The notes below the pieces were generated by a model. It did not search any database. It saw only the letters and a program-made list of their open reading frames with translations, and had not been told where the DNA came from. From positions 15,001-79,000 of the forward strand of contig JAXRKP010001491.1 of assembly GCA_037039925.1 (NCBI GenBank): a stretch of DNA of 64,000 bases, in the 5' to 3' direction. How positions within the stretch are numbered: position 1 is the first letter of the stretch; each line of letters opens with the position of its first letter. The translations under genes were made by a program, and so were the position numbers. Of this stretch, positions 1 through 10,200 are shown one piece after another. This DNA comes from Doris montereyensis (taxonomy: Eukaryota; Mollusca; Gastropoda; Nudibranchia; Dorididae).

Positions 1-1600
1 CCTGAAAAATAAAAATGATGACAAATACATAATCTATTCCTAGAAATTCATGAAAAATATGACAAATAGGTAATAGTATGAATAATGAAGATATAAAACC
101 TCAATAGGGAGAACACATCGGAGATTAACAGCATTTTAAGTAAATACATTAAATTATGGATCTATGATGCACAATTAAAAAAACTGAACTTCTGTGGGGA
201 AAGCGTAAGGAGTTGTCCCTGAAATAATTTTTATTAAACAATCACAAACATAAGAAATAAAAGCAAATCATACCTTCAAAACAAAATGATTGAAAAAAAA
301 GCCATTACAAGAACCTTTTACTCTATTTGGAAACAAATCTGAATAAAAAAATTCTAAGGATGCCTTATACATGTAATTATTGATAATAAAACAGAGCAGC
401 TAACCAATTGAATTGCTTTTCTTTTCTTTAAAAAAATAATTGAAACTTAAGTTATAATCCAATGTGATGTGAAGCATCAGAAATCAATTACAGTTTATAT
501 AAACAATGAACAAAAGTTATTTGAAAGTCAGTCTTATTAACATAAGCCTTTTATCTTGTATGAAATGAACAAATCATTTAGGAAATAAAAGACTATTTAT
601 TGTTACATCTACAAATGCAGAGAAGAAAATTAATTTAATAAATAGCAATAGCAACAAAACAAGATATAAACCATACAAAATGTTTGGAATGGAGAACAAA
701 ACCCAACCTGAAAACCCTGAAATTCATACTTATTTGACAAATATTTAAGACTCAGCTCATGAGATTCTATCATTACAAAAGACAAACAGTGAGGTGAGGG
801 GCATGTCAAAAATTAAGAAAATGACATTAAATATTATTACAGCCCCATAGGCACAAAGACAAGACAAATACAAGGAATATCATTTCCTTCACTATCATTA
901 CAAAAATGGCCAGATAGCACAATTTCATGATAACATAAAACCCAAATGGTGACAAGATTAAAATATTTTTATCCCAAGCAACATACTTTCTTAAGCAGTG
1001 TATTGGGAATAAGCTTCAAGCTTTACATTGTTGAATAGAATCACATTGATGATATATATATACATATCTAACGGAAGTTTTCATTTTGAATCATTATCAT
1101 CCAAGCAAATGTTTTGGTGCACGTAATGATGTTATTCAAGAATTCTTTGGTCAGAGAGTAAATAAATCGCTATGGATAACATAAAAGCATTCTCTAACAC
1201 TTTGTTGTTTTCTTTTACAGAAGCAATACGAAGCAAAACAACGCAAAATTCAAAACAAAGAAACTGAAAATAAACGGTCAATATTTGTTATTTTCGTTGT
1301 TGTCTTTTTACTTTCTTTTGTCGCATTATTATGTTTGCTTTTGTTACCCATTTACTGGTAGGTTTTGTTGATTTCTTGTCTTTGGGTGTGAAATGTATTC
1401 TAAATTACGGCAGAGGTGGCAAAATCAAAACGGTTAAAACAGAACTCCATACTGGTGATATCAAAAGGACATAACAAATTTTCTCGTATAAATTTCACTT
1501 TGTAAGTTTGCAATCATGAAAAAGACAGCTTACTATGACAATAGTCACATTTAAACATCTGGCAGATTCAAAGTAAACAGTGAAATCCATCTTGACATAC
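1..1600. other. Non-coding AT-rich region
   Basis: I see no exon with a recognisable protein match on either strand. The only structured piece is a solitary arm of the foldback repeat family at about 780-895. The stretch lies downstream of B4GALT7, which is on the minus strand, so part of it could belong to a neighbouring gene's intron or to intergenic DNA. Confidence 0.5.
780..895 (-). repeat. Solitary arm of foldback (palindromic) repeat family
   Basis: This stretch matches one arm of the element seen complete near 50,634-50,893 and 63,502-63,790. It carries the shared words AGCCCCATAG, AGACAAATACAAGGAAT and the distal GGGGCATGTCAAAA. No tRNA-like core or second arm follows, so it is a fragment. 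Confidence 0.55.
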
Positions 1601-1655
1601 TCTGCTCTTCATGATTGTCTATCATATATATCATATATTATTATAGATATGTTTC

Positions 1656-1851
1656 TATCTTCAATATAAGGACTAACATGCAAGTATGCTATGGGTAAAT
1701 ATGGTACATAATATATCATGTATATATACATGCATTTTCAACATCTATTACAACCAATAGCAAGCCTCAGTCAACTTTCCTTTTTATCTTCAATATAAGG
1801 ACTAACATGCAAGTATGCTATGGGTAGATATGGTACATAATATATCATATA
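1656..1851. repeat. Two direct copies of a ~65-bp sequence
   Basis: The sequence starting ATCTTCAATATAAGGACTAA occurs at about 1,656-1,722 and again at 1,787-1,851, nearly identical (one A/G change is visible). The second copy ends exactly where the inverted-repeat element at 1,852 begins. Confidence 0.6.
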
Positions 1852-3230
1852 CAGTAGAAATACTTTAAACCGAAATTTTGGGGACCCTCTAAACCATTTT
1901 GGTTTAAAGCAAGTTCCCCTTTTTGCGATGTTTTTAAAGGGGGATAACTATGTTTGGATTGGGTTGTTTCCCTTTTGTTAATGTTGATGAATACAGAGGC
2001 CCTCTTGGTGATCATAATAATGTAATTGTTTTGATTGTCGGTTTGTTGGGGTTTTTTTTTTTGGAGGGTTTGGGGGGAGTTGTTTTATTTTTATTTTTCC
2101 CATTCATACTCTCATTCACACTTAATACAAAATACAGATTTGGATCATCAGGCATTCATCTTTCATTCAGTTTCTTCATCTTTATTTCATTAAACCAAGA
2201 AGGAAAAAAGGAAAATAGGAAAGGTGAGGAAGAGGTGGGATAGGGATACAACTTATAAGGCTTTCTTGAAAAAGTTTGTTATAGATGTTTGGCGTGATTT
2301 TGAGACGGAGAGACTATCCACGTAGACGGGCGAAACTTCGTTTCTTCACGAGCCTTTGTAGCCTCTCCTGTCCTTCAACATGGTTGATAATGTTGAGTTC
2401 GGGATGCCGTGCTTTTTACATATCTCCGTCTTGTTAAATTTCTTTTCGTCCACTTCCAAAAGAATATTGAGTTTAAACTACAATGTGTATGCACAGTGCT
2501 TTCTTTTAGACATCTTTGACTGGCTGAATTAAAACTAAAAAAAAAACAGAAACGATCAAAAGTTCTTGTGATAGTGATAGTGATAAATGAATTAAATGAA
2601 TGATGCACAGCAACTGGGAGACGAAGTGAATGGAAATGAAACGCATCAATGCTAAACTGTACGCACCCCTATCCCCGTGTTGAAAAAGGCCTAAAACAAA
2701 GCAGACACACACACACACACATGCGTGCGAACACACATACCAACGAGTACACATTTAAACGGCGTACCAATGCGAAGCTATCTACACTACACTTAGGCCT
2801 TACCACGTGCTTACAACACTATACACTTACCACGAGCAAGCAAGAACATCTCGTGGTTCTACACCTCCACCTCCCCCTTCCCGTGCCAGTCCCCGCTGTC
2901 TTCCCTTTTCGCCGTCCAAGCGATGTGCGGTGATTGAAGGGTTTGACTACCACCCCCTCCCCCTCATCTCCTCAGTTACGCTCTTTATTTCATATCAATA
3001 GGCATTACGTGTGACCAAGTGTGACCCCTTTGCGGAATTATTGAAATTGAAGAAAATGAAACGAAAAGAAAAAGGGGGAAAGTTGTTTCGGTTTAAAGAC
3101 ATTTGCGCTTAGAAGCATTTCGGTTTATCATAAGAACTGATACAAAGACAAAAGAAGAAACTTGTACAATTTATCATTTTCTTTGCGGTTCATCGACTTT
3201 TTCGGTTTAGCTTCTTTCGGTTTAAAGTAT
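1852..3230. mobile_element. Putative non-autonomous DNA transposon with 16-bp terminal inverted repeats
   Basis: The left end holds ATACTTTAAACCGAAA at 1,860-1,875 and the right end holds its exact reverse complement at 3,215-3,230. Further GGTTTA/TAAACC words lie just inside both ends. The left end starts CAGTAG after TATA, which resembles pogo/Tigger-type termini. No transposase reading frame is visible in the 1.4 kb between the ends; the short frames inside are low-complexity. The family name is inference. Confidence 0.4.
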
Positions 3231-3991
3231 TTAAATATGGTGAGAATATTGTATGGTTGGAATATTGCACAGTGTTAGACATTCAATAATATTGCTCATC
3301 CACACATTCAAATTCAAAATGAGATACAATATTCAATGTATTCATATGTATTATCAGCTACCTGCATCATGGAAAGTCAAATATGACACATAAATCAATA
3401 GAGAGGAAAAAATATGTTCATATGAGATATCCCCCCCCTCCCCTAAATATCGGAAAACATATGCTAAAACAAGGATAAATTGAAAAAGAAGCTCATTTCC
3501 CTCAAGATATACTACAGAGATGAACTAAAACATTGCTTTCTTTTTTTCTACAAGCAAAATAGTAGAAGAGCATATTTTATCATCAATATCCATATCTAGT
3601 CACATCTTGTTGAAACAAAAGACACACTGCAAATGAATAATATACTGTGCAATATTATTGAAACGTATGGCGCAGAGATGATTCCAAGGACTTCTGATAT
3701 CAATAAGCTTGAAGCAATAAAATTGATTGTGTGAGGGCTTCATCAAAAAAGTTTTCCATTCCATGCCTTATGTTTCCCTAGAGACCGCAATATCCATGTG
3801 CCACTAAAAGAAATTAATACTTTATAAATAGTTTTTATACATTCCTACTCAGGACATAACAGAGAATATGAATTCGCTTAGATGATATCTAAATGTTTTA
3901 AAGCATTGTTGAATTGGAATGAATTTTCATTTCTTTAGATCTTCCTTTGGGACTCAGACAGCATGCTTTTGGTTTGATTTCATGTCCACCA

Positions 3992-4204
3992 TTAGCTACC
4001 CTTCTGCTTTGACTTTTCCTCCTTATGTTTATTGTACAGAGCATGATCTTGTGCTCTCAAGCACCATGGAGTGAAGTCAAGGTCACATTCCAAATTTACA
4101 TTTAATACAATCACTGGAGCACCGTCAATAACCAGTTCATGCTGGGAATCCACAAAATATTTCACGCTTGTCAGACCAGTGTCTCTATCCAAGCGTCGTG
4201 TTTT
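3992..4204 (-). CDS. B4GALT7: B4GALT7 exon 6: C-terminus and stop
   Basis: It encodes [17 protein letters not shown], then [20 protein letters not shown], matching the C-terminal end of B4GALT7. About 24 further residues rich in K and E precede TAA at 3,992-3,994, so the protein runs past the usual end after TPWC. Confidence 0.92.
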   Translation of the reverse strand, partial: KTRRLDRDTGLTSVKYFVDSQHELVIDGAPVIVLNVNLECDLDFTPWCLRAQDHALYNKHKEEKSKQKGS

Positions 4205-7200
4205 CTGAAACAAAACAAAAACAGGTGAATTTATTGGAAATGGAATGAGTCAGATTAACTTCTCACTGCTGTATATGAAAGGAGATTGAAACCTTGGAAG
4301 TAAAGTCTCTTCTAAAATATAAAAACCCAAATTTCCAAAACAATAAATTCATAGATGTGATGTGATGTATGTCTGTAATGATTTAATCGTATAATCATTT
4401 GTATTCCATCTATTTCGCTGAGCGATTCTGAGCACCTTTTGGTGGTAGTTAGTGTTATATAAATACTTATTTTATTATTGCTATTATTACTATTATTATT
4501 ATAGAACAAAACAACAAAATCCCAAAAAAATCAAACCCATGTACTCTGAAGAGCATTTTATTAAAATGCTTCTCCTGTTTTTATCTATCCAATGTATATA
4601 TATTTTTTAAATTTATAAATACAAACCAATCTGTACTTTCCCTATAATACTATAAACCTTTCAGCAGTACTTTCTCTACAATATTTTGATACTATAAAAC
4701 TTACAGCAATACTTTCTCTATAATACTATAAAGCTTACAGCTATACTATCCCTATAATTCTATAAAGCTTACAGCTATACTGTCCTATATAATGCTATTA
4801 AGCTTACAGCAAATGATATCCCCATAATGCTATAAAGATTACAGCAATACTATCTCTATAATACTATAAAGCTTACAGCAGTACTATCTTATATAATACT
4901 ATAAAGCTTAAAGCAGTACTATCCTTATAATGATATAAAGCTTACAGCAATACTATCCCTATAGTGTTATAAAGCTTACAGTAATACTATCCCTTAATAC
5001 TATAAAGCTTACAGCAATACTATCCCTATAATGCTATAAAGCTTACAGTACAAATAAACTACAATACTATCCCTATAATGCTATAAAGCTTACAGCAATA
5101 CTATCCCTAATACTGCTTACAGTAATACTATCCCTATATACAGCTTACAGTAATATTATCCCTATAATGGTATACAATCCCTTAATACTATAAAGCTTAC
5201 AGTAATACTATCCCTATAATACTATAAAGCTTACAGCAATACTATCCCTATAATGTTATAAAGCTTACAGCAATACTATCCCATAATACTATAAAGCTTA
5301 CAGCAATACTATCCCTATAATACTATAAAGCTTACAGCTATACTATCCTATATAATGCTATTAAGCCTACAGTAATACTATCCCTATAATGCTATGAAGC
5401 CTACAGCAATACTATCCCTATACGTCTTACACTAATTCGTATAATTTTCTTTGGAGGTACTCCCATAGTCGGAGCACACGCTATCACTATCCCTGACCCT
5501 TCACCATCCTCCACCCTACCCTATCCCCCCACCACCACGCCCCATGAAATATCCCCATCCTAGGCAAAGTTGGATGCCTCCAGCAGTTCGTCCACAGTGT
5601 GCTTTTCTAAGGTAGTCATTTTCATTCTCTTTTGCACGTTTCTCCTTGTTCACCCCCACCGGATGCGACTTTCCGCACGGCTGCATACCATTACCGAATA
5701 CATACAGCTTCGTCACAAAGGATGCAGTCTTTCCAATTTCTGAGGACTCAAGCTTCGACAGCATAAATCTGCTAGTGCTATTAGGCATTTCAGATAAGTC
5801 GTTTTCCCTATCCCCTTAATTGAATCGATACATTTGTAAATTGTATACATTTCGTACCTTTAATGTAAATTTTTGCCTTATTGATACTTCTTTTCATCCA
5901 TTCTCTATCATTTCTTAATTCTAGAACCAGATATAGATCTAGTCTTATCCTCTTCTTTTGTTCTTGTTTCTCATACTCACACATCTCTCTCTTTCTTTCC
6001 TTCTTTTCTTTCTCTCTCTCGCCTTTTATTACTAACTTATTTTCATATTTTTATTTCATTCGATTTTTCTAGATCTGAACCTTCCATTCTCGCTCCTATA
6101 TATTCTTCACTTTCCCTTCTACTCATTCTTTTTATCATCATTGTCTTTTTCTTTCTTTCTTCCTCCTTTCTGGTTTTCTTCTGACAACACACTATGTGAT
6201 GCCTTAATTAATGTTTGGATCTAAATCTAGATTCTAGATATTTCTCATTTGTTATCTGCCGAAGGGTTATACCCGAAACGTCACATGTTTGTTCTGTCTT
6301 TATTGGTGAAGCTGTCACTTATTGTCATTTTCACCTTTGACTTCACTCCACTGTGGCTCCTTTGTATTATCCCTATAATACTAACAAGCTTACTTACAGC
6401 AAAACCATAGGACTGGAGAATGTAGAGGTGGTCAGTGCTTTTAGAAAATCACATACACTTGACTACCGAGCCTCTCCCCCTTCCTTCCCTACCAAGAGAA
6501 ACAACTAAGAATTAAACCCTAAAAAGGTAAACAACTCCCCCTCAATGAAACATACAAGAAATGTGTGCACTAAGTGACATGACTATCATGCAGTCAGGTG
6601 AATATTATCACGTGTTCCGCTTCATGCTATTGAATGCGGGATAAGCTCGACTCTATCAAATTTGTACAATTATGAAAACTTACGGTCATGAAGACATTAT
6701 ATTACATTCATAATACAAGTACTGAAATCAAAGTAGCAAAATTGATTACCAAATATTTCAATACTCTTTAAAACAGGTATGTTACCACTGACTCAATGAT
6801 ATAAATGAATGTGGTACGTACATTTACGTGGCTCACATCTGGTTACATGCAAACAATAATATATATAGAGTAAAAAGTAAAGTTCCTTCAAGGCCTCATG
6901 AAGCGGAACACGTGATAATATTCACCTCCTGGACATGACGCTATTCAGATGCATATTTTTACTCCCAAGTTAGTGCTTGTACCCATTTGTACCTGGGTTG
7001 AGTGGGGAAAATGCGTGTTATGTGTCTTTCCCTAGGAACACAACATTGGACCTGACTTTGCTAGGATTCGAACCCAGGACCTCATAATTCCCAGTCCGGC
7101 AGCCTAACATTAATATATAATCTTTATCAACTCACTTCCCATTGATCAAAAAATTTGTCATGGTCTCGAGGTCGTTTCCTTTTGTCATGGATATGCTTGA

Positions 7201-10200
7201 AAGATTTATAACCCGTTGATAAGTTGCCTGGTCGTTGGACCTGAAAGACAAAAGAGAAAGAGAAGAGTTTTTAAAACAATTGACACGTGTGAAATGTTAG
7301 GTAATGTAAGTAAAAAAACAAAAAACAATGGAAGAAGAGAAGAAGACTAGGTCACGATGGTTGCAGGTTAATTTTATTTGATTTGATTTTCCAACATCCA
7401 CAACTAAGGTGATCTCTGAGGTTTTGGTAGGATTTTAAAGTTTGCCCTGACTGGCCTGTAAACAGCCAAGGGATCTTTAACATGCACAGAGTATTGTGAT
7501 CTGCACACGGGACCTCTTTTTTATCATCTGTCTCCAATTGGACTAGGTGTCGTACCACCTCCTTGGCCCACGGGGTAGATTTTGCTAGAAAAAAACAAAG
7601 AAAAGTTTTCCAACAGTTGGCAGGGCTCGAACCCAGTACCTTTTGATTGAGAGGCCGACGGCACCTTGCCTCTGGACTACGAAGTCCCCATGGCTGCATG
7701 CAATAATTTCCACCTTTATTCCATTTTGGTGAGCATTTCATGTGCTTCATTGTTATTATTATTTATTTTTTTAGTCATTACATAAAAGTCATTTTATTCA
7801 GATCAAAAATAGGTCACCATCGTTGGCTGCTTTAGCTGCTATCTCACATTACTTTTTGTATGTTTTCCAACCACTGTTATTTCAATCCTATTTCTTCTTA
7901 CATCTATCTTGTATTGTCATTTTATAAAGAATGTCCAGGTTTCTCAATGTCTTTGTTTTCATCAGAAAACATAATGCCTCAGGCCTAAAAGTGGAATCCA
8001 CATGGGAAGAGAGATCAAGGGAGACCGAAGACAAACATGGAGGAGGTCAACCCTGCAGGAAGCTCGGCAGCTGGGCCTTTCCTGGAACCAGACAGAGATG
8101 GCTGCGCAGGACAGAGTGGGGTGGAGAGGCCTCATTGGCGACCTATGCCCCACCCCAGGTACAAGGGTATTAGTCAAAGTTCTAAATGTCTTCTACTTTC
8201 ACATGCTAATAATCATTAAAAATTTCTAGTGTCACATCATAGATGTCTTCTTTTACTCCACGTTTTATAATGTATTTTTAAAATCTCATTCATATGAACC
8301 TAATACATGTATTAGCTACCTGTAGTCCTTTACCTATTCATCTTTACTAGTAAGGAAATTATCTTTGGTAAGAGCCCTCAGATCCGTAATATAGATAAAA
8401 GATGAAACACAAAAAAATCGTCTTTACTCAGGATATGAAGAATTACCAATTCCACAATGTTATTAAAAAAAATCTTACCGTTAGTTTCGCCCGCTTCATC
8501 CGCACAAAAAAATTCATCATCTTCCTTTCCCCAGCCCCAGTATTTGTTAGACAATCCATTCAACTGAAATTCAAAAGAATTTATGATTATGAGACAAGTT
8601 AATGAACTTGTACAGCAAAGCATACTAAAGTAACCATTCCTCTTAAATTCAAATTATTTTTCTCCACTTTCCACACCTAATCTCTGGTATAAGCATAAGA
8701 TATTGGAGATTTTTTTAATGTTCAATGTCATCAATATGGACTGTGATTGTACACAAGTTCATGTATCAACACCGGTAGAGGAAAAGGAATTATCTTTAAC
8801 CATTCTCAATAAACTAATTTCATACGGCATGCCAAAAACATTTCTTTGGAAAGGCATAGTGTGGTCACAAAAACATTTATATTGTATTCCTCTTGATTGC
8901 TTTAAAAAATTTTTTTCATAACATACATTTAAATATCTGTGAATGAAATCTATGAGTATATTAGTATTACCAATTCAAAATGTTTGCTTTGAAGCAACAA
9001 TATTCCTCAACAAAAGTTTTGTAATGGTAGAGAGGATGAAGGTGTGGGGCTGCCAAGTGGAACGGTCCATCTTCAGGGAAATCATAGCGAAGTTCTTCAT
9101 TTATGGGGAAGAAGATCAACATCATGCATTGCAATGTAGTCACATTTCCTTTTAGTCTCAAGAAAGCCAACATTAATAAGTGAGGCACGGTTGAATCTGT
9201 GAAAGAATATTCATTAAATTCTTAAGTTTTACATTCATCATGCATTGAGTGGCTCATTAAGAACTGCACCAAGATGTACACGTACGTATATCTTAAAAAA
9301 CAGATATATTTGTTTAGAACGTGCTTTACTGAATAATAACTATATATCTATTTATTTGTATATGTCCTGGAAATGGGAAGGAAATTCATTTTCAAATTTC
9401 CACGTTATAATATTTTATGTATAATGGTAAGTTACAAACATGATGCAATGTCAATAACCACAGAAACTTTCTAAAATTGACACGAAGCTAATCTTTTTTG
9501 TGCAAACAGCTTTGAAGTAGCTAAATTTTTCTTTATTTGGCTTATTAAATTCATCATATGGTCTTAGGTCTCTGGAAGTTCACATCAGAAAGAGAAAGGG
9601 ACAAAGTTATCCATTTTTAATCTTACTTCATATTCGCATTTGATAACATACATCAAGAGACAATTGACACTATAATCAAAGTATCAGGGTTGACAGAAAG
9701 ATATATTATATATATTTAACTTGTTTTTTTAAGACATGTTTTAAAAATTGTTTATGCTACACACCTAAAACAGTTACTTTTATGATCCTCGAACAACTTG
9801 TAAACTATACATATATCTATAGAGGAACACCTTGTTTTCTTAAATTTACCTGTATCTATCTAACTGATTAACGACAATGATACGATGATCGATTCCTTGA
9901 CGAAACAAAAACTTAGTAAGATGGGGAGCAAATTCCAACAACTCTTCAAATCTGTCTCGAAAAGGAACTAAAACACAGAGGGTATGTTCTGATTCAATGA
10001 CATGACCAAGATTGCCTCTGTACTGCTCTGTAGACAAAAGAATGACACAAAAGCATATATGGTTGTATTTCAGACTTGAAAATATGTTAGGAAATACATC
10101 ATGAGTTTTTATCCTTTCATTACAAGTTGATGTGTAAAGAAAGAATTTAATTCTTGAATTTCTTGTGTATTTATTATATATATATAACATTTCACATACA

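Noticed and set aside
4640..5425. CRISPR-like array
   Set aside because: Units are contiguous without unique spacers, in an animal intron.
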